A stretch of 64,000 bases of DNA, taken from contig CM049416.1 of NCBI GenBank assembly GCA_026929865.2, forward strand, positions 12,973,501 through 13,037,500. Direction: 5' to 3'. This DNA comes from Hyperoplus lanceolatus. Taxonomy: Eukaryota; Chordata; Actinopteri; Uranoscopiformes; Ammodytidae. The stretch's first letter is position 1; each line of letters opens with the position of its first letter. The position numbers were made by a program, and so were the translations under genes. Under the pieces are notes generated by a model. That model was not told the origin of the DNA. It saw only the letters and a list, made by a program, of their open reading frames with translations, and did no database searches. Positions 23,682 to 33,367 of the stretch are shown here, piece after piece.

Positions 23682-24175
23682 AGTGCTGCTGATCGTGTTC
23701 TATAGCTTAAGGACAAACATGACATTTTGATTATATGGCCAGGGAAATTAGCTGACAAGATAAAAAAACATGTTGACATCTGATAGGTCTTGCAGCTCTC
23801 TTGGATATTCATGAAAAAAACAATGCTCTTGAAACTACATTGTAAATGTAAAGTATTTGTTTTTGTTAGTGTAGTGACTTTCTGTAGTGGCAGCTTAACA
23901 GCTTTTTGTAGCACTTCACACAACATAATAATGACAAAGAGCAACAATGTCATCATTCAAAAATTCACACTAAAGAAATTGAGAAGAATGAAAACTTTAA
24001 AGAAACTGCATTATTTCTGACAAACCAATGTACTGCTATTCAAATAGAACAATGTCCTTCTGTAACATGACAACAAGCTGATCTCTTGCTTTCTGACTTT
24101 TGTTGTGTGTGTGTGCCTCTTGTGTTTTTGTTTGTGTGTGTGCCTCAAATGAATAAACAATTTTTAATGAAAGGT
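23401..24175 (+). other. pkp2: pkp2 3' UTR with candidate poly(A) signal
   Basis: AATAAA at 24152-24157 is the first clear hexamer after the stop, about 750 bases downstream. The UTR would include the (TA)n tract at 23606-23678. Confidence 0.6.
23606..23678. repeat. (TA)n microsatellite, 73 bp
   Basis: A perfect self-complementary TA tract within the predicted pkp2 3' UTR. It could fold into a cruciform or RNA hairpin. Confidence 0.98.
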
Positions 24176-24238
24176 ATTGATGATCACTTTGTTCTTCTCT
24201 TTGCTAATTGAAAACATAAGAAAACGCCAGAATACAAT

Positions 24239-24274
<36 letters not shown>

Positions 24275-25423
24275 TGAAATAATAGTTTCATTATTATTTG
24301 TAGTAATAGTTTTCCTACCAATAAATCACTCTTATCTTTCATATTGAGTGCTACAAAAAAATTTAATGAAAAATGTCAGTCAGTGTCGAGGCAAAGATGA
24401 CAGACGACCGTGTGCTCAGTCTAATATACTGTTAATATCACTTTATACTTTATCAACGGGTATAGTGAATGACGCTAATGTGAGTTAATGGTAGAAAAGG
24501 TTGACTCATTTATCAAAAATGAGCTCAGAACATACACAGATCAATATACAAATATTTGTATATAGACTTATATATGAATCTATGATTTCTAACCTTTTAC
24601 TTTGGAAAGCCTGACTTACTATACAGTGCATGGCCAAGATTAAAACTAAATTAAACAATTATTTAAATCTTGTGGAAGACGGGATTTGTGCCAATGGGGA
24701 AAGAAGAGAAGAAAAGAAAAGAAGAATCTCAGAGGTCTGGCTTCATCTGTGAGGCGTTTCGGTGACATTGAGGCCCTGAAGCAGTATTAACCTTGTATTG
24801 CGGTCACTGGCAGGACACACTGCACTGCTGTAAGGGAGGGATGGGGGGGTTGGTTGGGGCTTAATGACAATCAAAATCACCCCTACCAGACAATTTAGGA
24901 AGGCAGCAGGGGGAAATAGGATTTGGAAACAGTTTCTTCCTTTTAATTGATTCTGTTGAAATTTTATGGTTTAATTTTTTAGGAACGGTGACATGGTTTA
25001 TGACTTGGTGACACTATTATCCCATTCAGGAAAATCTACAGAGGCCTCACTTGATGTCAGGCATTGGTGGAATGTGTTCGAAAATCAAATTAACTGCACC
25101 TGGTGAAGCAAATTATGACTTTGTACCAGGTCTTCTCATGTGTTGGGAATAAGCACAATTAGCCTCCGTCTGCAAGTACATAATGAAGCATGAAGAACGT
25201 GACAGAATATTGCTCTTCTGTCACTGCTGCACTTTCTTTATTAATGTTTTTTCTGACTATTATGTATTTAAAAGTCAGAGAATTACAGATTTGAAGGCTT
25301 GAAACTTAAAGGCCCTTAAATGTGATCCTAGACTGAGGTGTACACGTGACCGAAAATGCAAAGTAATTCAAAAAGAAATAGAACAATTGAATAAATCCAC
25401 TTGTTAAATGTCGTTATGTTTTC
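24176..25423. other. Intergenic DNA downstream of pkp2
   Basis: No gene recognised. It contains an (AC)n tract at 24242-24272. The rest is AT-rich unique-looking sequence. Confidence 0.6.
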
Positions 25424-25583
25424 TTAAAAAGGTGCTACAAGGAACTTTTAAATATTTCTTAAATTGTCAAATGTTTCCTCTGATGAGAAGAAACTACCGC
25501 TGGCGTAGTAAAAGCACTACCGCTTTTGTCCAAAGGGGGAGCACGAATGAACACAAACTGAAAGTTCCTCTGAGCACCTTTAA
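25424..25583 (-). mobile_element. AAAGGTG-family TTAA MITE, copy A (short form)
   Basis: TTAA at both edges. The right end read as complement is AAAGGTGCTC(A)GAGGAACTTT and the left end is AAAGGTGCTACAAGGAACTT, so the ends are inverted copies. The interior complement ttggacaaaagcggtagtg is shared with copy B (32109-33367), and copy C (45532-45756) keeps its ttggacaaaag part. Relative to copy C it is in the opposite orientation and internally shortened (160 versus 225 bp). Confidence 0.85.
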
Positions 25584-26276
25584 AGTGGTAGAAACCACTT
25601 TCTTTAGGTCATGAAAACAAGGTGAACACCGGTTTGTTGTTAATACATCCTGCAGAGGGCAGTGGAGTAGCATTAAAACGACTCGCCTCGATGAAGAACT
25701 GAGAAAAGATGACAAAGTTTCGTTCAATTAAAGACTGTCCCCGAGTGGCACTCTGTCTCCAAATAACATTTATTTTTCATATTCATAAACTCTCGATCCC
25801 ACGTGTTTCAAAGTGGCTCAGCCCACTGATTAAACCCTATGAGCTTTTTCAAAACTGAGGAACAAAACTGTGCACTTTCCTTGATTTTCTCTCTCTCTCT
25901 CTCTGTCTCCCTCGCTCCTAATCTCTAATTCGCCCACTTTGTGAACTATTTTTGGTGACAAAATCCGTAAGTTTCCAGGCTGGGTTTTAACACAAGGGGA
26001 GAAAGGGAAGCTCTGAAGAAGCCAAATCCTTTGAACAATAGCCTCCTTGTCTCCCCCCCGCGGCTTGTGCTGCTCTGAGGATTGGTTTGATTTCTTACTT
26101 CACAAGGAGGGGTCTCATTCTCTTGTAATGAAATTAATTAGGTGAGCAGGCCTGAACGCAAAGCATCGTTGGATTAATCACAAAAATTCAATGCAAACCT
26201 ATATGGTCATTTTCCACCAGTGTATGACTCAGTGTGTGAGGGATTAACTATGCTCTGAAGCCTGAAGAATGATATT
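25584..26276. other. Intergenic, nothing recognised
   Basis: No coding region, terminal repeat or long microsatellite was recognised. There is a short (CT)n run near 25890-25905. Confidence 0.6.
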
Positions 26277-26328
26277 TATAGACCCAGCATAGCAATAACA
26301 TATATGTTATTGCTATGCTGGGTCTATA
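26277..26328. repeat. Perfect 52-bp palindrome, no spacer
   Basis: Bases 26277-26302 are the exact reverse complement of 26303-26328. Each arm begins TATAGACCCAGCATAGC. The bases just outside do not pair. With no loop it is not a conventional pre-miRNA. Confidence 0.97.
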
Positions 26329-27312
26329 GTGCAAAATACCAAAATAGCCAATGGGAACAGGTGTCAAGACACATGAGAATGGGTTTGTTTGCTTCTGGAG
26401 TGGAGTGGAGTGAGAGCTTGTCGGAAAATGGGAACATACTGTCACTCGACAACTGAACATGTTTTTTAACACACAGAGTTCGCAGAAAGAAAGAAGGGAT
26501 TCTTTCATTGGACAAGCAGCTGTGGAAAACAGGCTAAAAAGAAGCCAGTTAAGCTTTTTTTTTTTTTTTTTTACACTACCGCCTTTGACAGAGGACAGGT
26601 CAGCACTAAGGGGCAAATTGCTTTCCGCTGACATAATCTCTCGAGAACATTTGGTTCTAAAATGACGTTTTTTTTTCAGGACTCGATGCAGCATTTTCAC
26701 GTCGTCCTTGGACATGTGTTTTTGAGCTCTCGGATCTTTTGGGAAGGTCCTGGAATGACGAACCGCCCTGTAATGTCCCCCACACAGAGATGCAGTGTGC
26801 TTAGGTGTTTTAAATCAGTATGGGACGGTCATATGAATGAGGCCAATGCACTTCACCAGCACCAAAAGACACAGTTGTGCAATTAACTGTAGGAAATGGA
26901 GTGAGATATCACTGTTAATTGGTTAAAAAGCTCATGTATTTTGGCCTGTGCTATACATGGTCCATCCCTGTGACTTCCACCTTGACTATGAGGAGCAAAA
27001 GAAACCAATGAATAGATATTTTTGATTATCTTAAAAAATGGGGTAGCACACCCTCAGTCTCATCTGAATCGCCCTGAAGATGTGAATAATTTGAATAAGC
27101 AGCAGCACTTTATTTAGTGATTCCTTGCCTGCTGGTTAAATAAAATTCAAATATGATACTGGTTTCCAAAAAAAAAGACTTAAGAAAAAAAACTCCATTG
27201 TTAGCAGCCATTGTTAACGACCTCAGCTGTGGGTGTAGCCTGCTTGTTAGGGGGGCATTGGCTTCAGCTGAGCTTAGTTTTTTAAACGCCTTCTCCAGCA
27301 CATGGCCACTTG

Positions 27313-27400
<88 letters not shown>

Positions 27401-28240
27401 ACTTTTTTTATTTTTTTTATTGTGTCAAATGTTTTTGGCAGCTTCGGAGTCAACCCCAAAGCAATGCCTCTCTCCTCCCTGGCACAACACAATTGGCTTT
27501 CTTTTTACAGAACCCTGGTATTTCCCCCTTAGAGCCCTAGCTATTCTCTCACCCTTGTTTGATTTGATCTTTCTTGGGTAGTAGTGGAATACTTTGTCAA
27601 AGCACAGCTAATTAAAAACACCTGAGTTTGCCAGAGGATATGCTTTGGGATATAAAGCTACCGACTGGTAGAAACAAAGCAATCATTGAGTTCAAGGAGG
27701 CAGCGTCAGTAGAGGTTTCACCTTGCCGAGGCAGAGAGATCTCGTGAAAATGTGACAAAGGTTTTTTTTCCGTTAAAGAAAGGGAATCATCCCCAAATGA
27801 ATCAGCTTGCAAAAATACAACCCTGAACTGAAGCTAGAAATGAAGAGGTAATTGGAGAAGAGACAACCTGAACTAAAAACTCAAGCTATTTAAAATGAGA
27901 GAGCTGGGAGTGGAGCTTTGGCAAAAATTCCCTCCCTAAGCAAGCCTTTAAAAAATTAGACGTATGTTTCTAAGTGTAAACCTGGCTAGTACAATTTTGA
28001 GATATATTTATTATTTGTTTCAGTGGTTGCAAGATGAATTTTGTTTTTAAAAGAAAAAAAAGCAAAGCAGATAAACATTCCAAGTGTTAAGCTTTGTGGT
28101 ATGATTTCACCATAACAGACAATACATTCGATTGAGCAATAGTTTAAGAAAAACAGACATTTATAACACACACAGGATTGGTCAACTACCACTAAAATCC
28201 TGGTGGTCAAACCAGTTTTAAATAGTGTCAAAGTCATTAT
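26329..28240. other. Intergenic with long (GT)n
   Basis: No gene supported. The minus-strand frame 26248-26715 runs through the palindrome and an A/T homopolymer and has no domain. A GT microsatellite is at 27314-27398. Confidence 0.6.
27314..27398. repeat. (GT)n microsatellite, 85 bp
   Basis: A pure GT tract. The several Val/Cys and Thr/His frames over it are artefacts. Confidence 0.98.
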
Positions 28241-28375
28241 CCAATACAAAGATATATGAAAAGGTGAACCACCTTTTCATATATCTTTGTATTGTATTAT
28301 CTTTGTATTGGACCCTAAATAATCAAGGATTTTTCATCTCAATAACAAGATGAAAAATCCTTGATTATTTAGGGT
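28241..28375. repeat. Tandem pair of perfect hairpins
   Basis: Hairpin 1 has arms 28242-28266 and 28270-28294 (25 bp each, exact) with a 3-base spacer. Hairpin 2 has arms 28312-28339 and 28348-28375 (28 bp each, exact) with an 8-base spacer. Between them, 28299-28312 repeats part of hairpin 1 again in inverted orientation (atctttgtattgga against tccaatacaaagat at 28240-28253). Confidence 0.96.
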
Positions 28376-29383
28376 GACCACGTCATAGTTTGATTTGTCA
28401 GGTTCCTCTTCCCCGTAGTGTAAAATGTCTTCGGATACAAATTGTAGAAACATATGAGGAGGGTCATATTCAGGATTCAGGGTCTTGAAGTTGAGGGGGA
28501 AAAGTCAAATCTGTCAGCCTGAGACATACAACACAGAGTGAATCTAAAATTTCACCTGAGGACTTAGGATCAACTCGGTACTTGGAAAGCGAGGAGAGGA
28601 GTGCGGCCAAGGAGCGAGCACTCGAGGGGGTTTTAGAGATGAAACCTGACCGATGCAATCAGACAGCTGGAAAGAGACCATGTATACTGTACAGTTACGT
28701 TTCTCATATCTCGTGGTCTGCAGCGGTGCTAAGCAGTAACTGGCGTGGTGGCTGACTGTGAAAAGAAAGCATGAGAAGAGTGGGGTCCTTTTATTTCAAA
28801 ATTCAGAGTGTACCTGCTTGACTTTATGGCTGGTTTGGGTCAAGGAGGGTGTGTTGTAGAGCAAGTAGGTTGAGGAGTTTGAGGAAAGGATTAAAATAGT
28901 GAATCCAGTCTGTAGTTCCTGAAGAAAGATGGGTCAAGAACAGGTTTTGACTTGATGGAAAACCACATGATAGACGTAAGAAAAAAGTGGAAAACAAGTG
29001 GTCCGAAAGGGGGGTTCGGCTGGACTCCATTTTCAAAAATGTGTCAGGGTGGTGAAGAGAGACAAGGAATGCTGAATTTAATTTAGCTAAGAAGAAAATG
29101 AGCAGCATGCCTAAGTGGAGGAGGTCAGTCAACTTGTTATAGTATTACCTTTCAGCTGCCAGCTTTGTTCGTTCAGTTTAAGGCTAAGGTATTTCCAGTT
29201 TGGGTATCTATAAGAGCATGAAATTGAGGACGCTATCTCTAAATTTGACCGTCTAAATGTATTAGTGACCTCCATATTCATGAGGGTCCGGTATTGGGTT
29301 GCCCCATGCTGTTCCTACATCCATCTAAGTGTGAGCCAGATAGCTGGACTACATTTGGTTGCAACATGAAAACTTGAAACTTT
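28376..29383. other. Intergenic, unassigned
   Basis: No supported gene. Minus-strand open frames at 28470-28658 and 28824-29132 (102 aa) have no recognisable domain. The purine-rich bias of the + strand here favours such frames by chance or could reflect a decayed transposon. Confidence 0.5.
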
Positions 29384-29792
29384 GGTTGCGTTCCAAATCG
29401 CATACTCTTTCTTTTTTCTATTCTACATATTACATCTGCCGATAAAAAGAATCTAGTTAGCATGCAGTACGCGTACTATTGGGACATACTTTTACTCTCT
29501 TATTTCATCATAACATTGCGCCTTGATCTTGCCTCTTGCTTTTATATCCGTCGCATCCCTGTTTGTTTTCATATGGAGGCTTCGTCGATGTGACGTCATT
29601 TCACGTGCGCACTGGATTGTGGGTCAGAATCGCCTAAATAGGATGCAGTTTTCAACACTAACAATCTTGGCTGGATGAAGTAGGACATCCTGGTACTTCT
29701 AACCATCCTAAATCTGGCCACAAGAATCGGGACATCCTAAATCTTTTTTCTACATACTATATAGTAGAAAGTATGCGATTCGGAACGCAACC
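29384..29792. mobile_element. GGTTGCGTTCC-family MITE, intact copy (409 bp)
   Basis: The left end GGTTGCGTTCCAAATCGCAT and the right-end complement GGTTGCGTTCCGAATCGCAT are inverted copies. A second copy (53795-55486) shares the whole interior. It has no coding capacity. Inside is a perfect CRE, TGACGTCA, at 29591-29598, followed by cacgtgcgcac and ggattgtgggt. A clear target duplication was not identified, so the superfamily (Harbinger-like or other) is open. Confidence 0.88.
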
Positions 29793-30394
29793 CTAGACTT
29801 TAAAATGACTCATTGTAAAAGAAAAATTGCAACAAAACTAACAAGGAACTGGGGTTGGGTGTAGTGGGTAGAGCGCGTACCGTAAAGGCTCAGTCCTTGT
29901 CGCAGGGGATTTGCCTTCAATGCTCTCAAGCCAAATTTCTAACTCAAATGCTGTTTCTAGATAGCAATAGTCTAAATCCATGTTAATGTTGGGGCAGTTG
30001 CTTTGACACTATGAGCAGAAGCCTGTTTATAGGCTAACATGCATCAAGTTTGGAGATGGGCATTTCTAAATCCTGAAAGCAGCTTTTAAACCTCATCATC
30101 AGTGCCTGCAAGTAAAAATCAATCACATGTCGCTTGATAATCACAACATATGTTGAGGATTAATTGCAGGAGTTTAGCTCTAAACTGAGAGATCGACCAA
30201 CAACACTGCAAATGAGTGCGACTCCAATTAAAGTTGTCAGTCATGGGTTTTACCAAATTTATGACTCGTGCGAAGACATTCGCTTACCAAATGGGTTTGT
30301 GAGAGGCGGCTTCATTGAGCTAAGGAACAGATTGAATACTAGATGCAACTACTTTATGCAAAAACTGTCAAATGTGCACGTTAACAAAAATGCT
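29793..30394. other. Intergenic with possible degenerate SINE head
   Basis: Around 29852-29880 ggttgggtgtagtgggtaga resembles a tRNA-type A box, but no matching B box or tail was found. The 102-aa frame at 30164-30472 has no domain and runs into the SINE. Confidence 0.4.
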
Positions 30395-30409
30395 ATACTT
30401 TCTCACTTT

Positions 30410-30593
30410 ATTTTTTTTAAGACATTTTTTGGGCATTTTTATGCTTTATTGATAGTGCAGAGAGACAGGTGAAATGGGGCAGAGAGGGGAGTGACATGCA
30501 GAGAATGACCGCGGGCGGGAATCGAACCTGGGTCTGCTGCTGGGCCCCGCCCGGGCGGGGGGGACGCCCTACCAACTGAGCTAAGGGCGCCCC
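30410..30593 (-). mobile_element. tRNA-derived SINE with exact 15-bp target duplication
   Basis: Read on the minus strand from 30593, it begins GGGGCGCCCTTAGCTCAGTT (A box TTAGCTCAGTTGG). A GC-rich stretch with a near-palindromic ccccgcccgggcgggg follows, then the B box GGTTCGATTCCC (plus strand near 30518-30529), a body, and an AT-rich tail that ends in As. The flanks ATACTTTCTCACTTT at 30395-30409 and 30594-30608 are identical, the target-primed duplication expected of a SINE. It keeps a pol III internal promoter but is not a tRNA gene: the acceptor stem and anticodon arm do not form. Confidence 0.92.
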
Positions 30594-30831
30594 ATACTTT
30601 CTCACTTTCAACACTTCTTGTGGTACCACTGAAAATTACAGTATAGGGGAAGGTGGGGTGATTTGTGCAACTTTTTACTCAAAGTGATTTTAAAGTGAGG
30701 CCTTGACAGTTATGTCTCCAACTCAAATATGTACATATATTTCAGGATGTTGTGCATCCCTGGCAATAAAAACTTTGGTTCTGGAATAAACTGTTTAAGA
30801 AATATAGCTTTCGGAAAAAAAGTTGTCTTGT

Positions 30832-30868
30832 CGCACAAATCACCCCACTACGTGGGGTGATTTGTGCG
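30832..30868. repeat. Perfect hairpin of transposon-end motif
   Basis: Arms 30832-30848 (cgcacaaatcaccccac) and 30852-30868 are exact reverse complements around TAC. Both arms match the terminal repeats of the surrounding element, as if two ends were joined head to head. Confidence 0.95.
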
Positions 30869-31046
30869 TCATTGAGTCACAATGACAAAGTCACCATCAT
30901 CATCTTTCTGGCCATCTGAACTCTCATCAGTGGTGTCGTTAAGTGGAATTGAGATGTCACTCTCTTCTGAGCTACTGTAGACAATCACTTTCTTTTGGTG
31001 ACCAGCGTATACAGCCATGCCACTGGCACAACTCTCAGAAATGTAC
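30869..31046 (-). pseudogene. C-terminal remnant of a transposon protein
   Basis: The minus-strand frame stops at 30869. It contains YISESCASGMAVYAGHQKK, then the Ser/Asp/Glu-rich SSSEESDISIPLND, TDESSDGQKDDDGDF. An acidic C-terminal tail is common in pogo/jerky-type transposases, but no catalytic motif is left. The open frame's apparent first 12-15 residues (up to 31093) derive from the inserted LINE end, not from this protein. Identity is uncertain. Confidence 0.45.
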
Positions 31047-31058
31047 TTTGCACTAGTT

Positions 31059-31366
31059 GCTCCGTGCTTGTGGAACCAACTGCCACCTGACAAATGTGAT
31101 TCCCCCTACATTTCTGCCTTTAAATCAAGGCTCAAAACCCATATGTACACCCTGGTGTTTCCTCCCCATTAACCTCTGCACTACTTACTTACCTCTGCAC
31201 TACTATCTGTGTTTATGTGGATGTATGGGCTTTACGTCCTTTATTTTGGTTATTGTTATTTTACCTTCATTGTTTACCTACTGAATGCACTATGTACAGC
31301 ACTTTGGACAGTGCAAACTGTCATAAATGTGCTTTTATAAATACATTTTACTTACTTACTTACTTA
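31059..31366 (+). mobile_element. Non-LTR retrotransposon 3' end (CR1/L2-like)
   Basis: Frame 31059-31172 reads APCLWNQLPPDK, SAFKSRLKTHMYTL and a stop, the usual C-terminal end of CR1/L2-type ORF2 (LWN-LP ... FK--LKTH). About 180 bp of 3' UTR follows, with the phrase tacagcactttggacag and a (CTTA)n tail at about 31350-31366. It is 5' truncated and inserted in the pogo-like element in the opposite orientation to that element's protein. Confidence 0.82.
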
Positions 31367-31774
31367 TAACTCACCCAGGCCCTTGCGCACAAATCACCCC
31401 ATCCCCAGAATTTTGGATAATAGGCATGATGCAGCAATTTAGGGTTGACATTGTGCTAACTATATAGACTCAAAGTGTAGCATACCAAAGCACTAAAACA
31501 TGTGTCAAATGTTTTCAAACGTGTCTATAATTGTTCAGACACAATAATCAAAAAACCTTGATCATGGAAATTTTACTTTGAAAGGCAAAACACAGTTTTT
31601 TGAGCTTAAATGTGCTTATATCTTATTCCTTGTGTCTCCCTTCTTTACAGGATGAGTCAAATGGATGGCTCTTCTTAAATATGTGGTCACATTTCCAATT
31701 TCTTCCACGGTTTTCTAGAAACAAGGGGTTTTGCAACTTCCAAAATGCACAAATCACCCCACCTTCCCCTACTG

Positions 31775-32108
31775 CAACACTGAAGGTTGCCTCTGATTCT
31801 GCCATGTCAGCACGTGAAGCTGTCATGATTAATGCTGTGAGACATGAAGACATGATGACCAGAATTTAAATGAGAACAAACACATACACTCACACACAGA
31901 TCTGTCAAATGAAGCATGCCGCTGCTCTGATAAGGCAAAGTGGATTCGAAGCATATTGCTGCTGCATGATATGAGGCCCTGTCTGTTTAATGAGCAATGA
32001 GAAGTGAAGCTCATTGGCTGTTACTATAGAGCCCCTAAAAAGCAACAGGACATGAAATATAAGCAGGAATGTGGAATAAATAATGTTTTTCTTGAATTAC
32101 ACATTTCC
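31775..32108. other. Intergenic, nothing recognised
   Basis: About 330 bp between two transposons without recognisable features. Confidence 0.5.
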
Positions 32109-33367
32109 TTAAAGGTGCTCCGAGGAACTTTCAGTTTTTGTTCATTCCTACACCACCTTTGGACAAAAGCGGTAGTGTTTCTACTACACCTGTAGTTCCT
32201 GTGAGCATAACAATGACAAAGGCATTGCAGGGCTGTACAGTGCGACAGTTTTGATCGCATTTGCTACTGAAATTGATCACGTGCGATGATGAATACAAGT
32301 CCATTCACACTCGTGCGACAGGCTGCTAATGAGAATGAGGAGAGGCTGTCTTTGAAACACAGAGGAGAGATGCACAACACTGCTTAGAGGGCTCTACATT
32401 AACACTCCAAATGGGGGTAAATGTAGTCTTAGGCGAGTAAGTTATTGAGTCCCTCCACTTTGGCTGGTGAAAGATAGGCCTATGTGTCCTCGGGATCTGT
32501 GCTCGTGCAGCGATTCTAGTTTTGCTCGTGCAGCGATTCTAGGTATAAAAACTTCACCAACGGTAATAACCGGAAGGAGATGACACATTACCGCAGTTAA
32601 GTTAGAGCATGTACAAACAGAACATTTCCTGTGCGCCTTCACATTAAAAGCCTGTTACTAGCCAAACATGAGTTGACTTTTATTTTGAAGCCGGTAAGAA
32701 CAGGAAGTCAGCACTTTTTTCTAGCTTGAAAGGCAACTCATTCAGCTGCAGCGAGCAGTCAACAGTAGCCTAGTCTATTTAAACAAAGTTTTAAATAAGC
32801 CACTGAAAAGCTACTCCCAACACATTCACAACAACCTATTTAATTTATCCTAAATTGTACCAATATGTATACTTATTTATTTAATAGGCTATGTTTAATG
32901 TTTTAAAGTTTGATTTTAATTAACAGAAGGACATTATAATAATAATAATTCTGAATCAGCAAAAAATTGCAATTGGCAGGTTAGATTATTTTGTCTAAAT
33001 TGCAATCAGTGCACCCCTATTCATTCTTCCATAATTATTACTGCACACACTAGGATATCATATTAATTGAGAATCTCAAATGAGACCAAGATAACATGCT
33101 CAAAGGTAATTAGAGCGAAATGCAAGGGTTAAGGTTATGCAAGTTTTCGATCATACTTTGTGTGCTACCAAATTAATTTTTGTGCTACTGAATTTTTTTG
33201 CTTGCTAGCACCAGTGCTACCACCTAAAACGATAAGCGTACAGCCCTGCATTGTGAAATACTATATAGCATTCTTTGCACTGATGGTCTCGTTTGCTGTT
33301 ACATGTCATTTATGATCATCAGAGGAAAAATGAGACTGTTCCAGAAATATTTAGAAGTTCCTCTTAA
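32109..33367 (+). mobile_element. AAAGGTG-family TTAA MITE, copy B, split by a nested element
   Basis: The left part (32109-32227) begins TTAAAGGTGCTCCGAGGAAC and matches copies A and C through ttggacaaaagcggtagtg. The right part (33249-33367) contains tatgatcatcagagga, gactgttccagaaatat and agttcctct before TTAA. The two parts read through once 32228-33248 is removed. The outermost CACCTT of the right end is lost. Confidence 0.85.
32228..33248. mobile_element. CAGGGCTGTAC-ended transposon nested in a MITE (1021 bp)
   Basis: CAGGGCTGTAC at 32228 is mirrored by GTACAGCCCTG ending at 33248. CATTG flanks both sides (32223-32227 and 33249-33253). The end motif is hAT-like and the interior starts with agtgcgacag ... 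gatcgcatttgc, a style seen in fish hAT derivatives. hAT targets are normally 8 bp and only 5 bp match here, so the superfamily is not certain. There is no transposase frame. A 19-bp unit, gctcgtgcagcgattctag, occurs twice in tandem at about 32500-32542. Confidence 0.78.

Larger units (their letters stand above)
30639..31774 (-). mobile_element. Pogo/Tc1-superfamily-like DNA element, interrupted by a LINE fragment
   Basis: The left end CAGTATAGGGGAAGGTGGGG, then TGATTTGTGCA, is mirrored at 31747-31774 (complement CAGTAGGGGAAGGTGGGGTG, then ATTTGTGCA). The left flank is TA; the right is CA, which could be a mutated TA. The GGGGTGATTTGTGC word recurs at both ends, twice in the palindrome at 30832-30868, and near 31384-31397. 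A minus-strand frame ends in an acidic tail. The CAGT ends and TA target suggest a pogo-like element; the transposase core is not present, so the class is inferred. Confidence 0.68.

Noticed and set aside
28312..28375. Candidate pre-miRNA hairpin
   Set aside because: The stem is perfectly paired, short (28 bp) and adjacent to another perfect hairpin. Real precursors are longer with bulges, so a structural duplication is more likely.
28824..29132. 102-aa minus-strand open frame (and 28470-28658)
   Set aside because: No domain, no splice context, biased base composition. Kept only as unassigned sequence.
30515..30593. Possible minus-strand tRNA gene (A and B boxes)
   Set aside because: The box spacing is stretched by a GC-rich insert, no cloverleaf forms, and flanking 15-bp duplications plus an A-rich end show it is a SINE.
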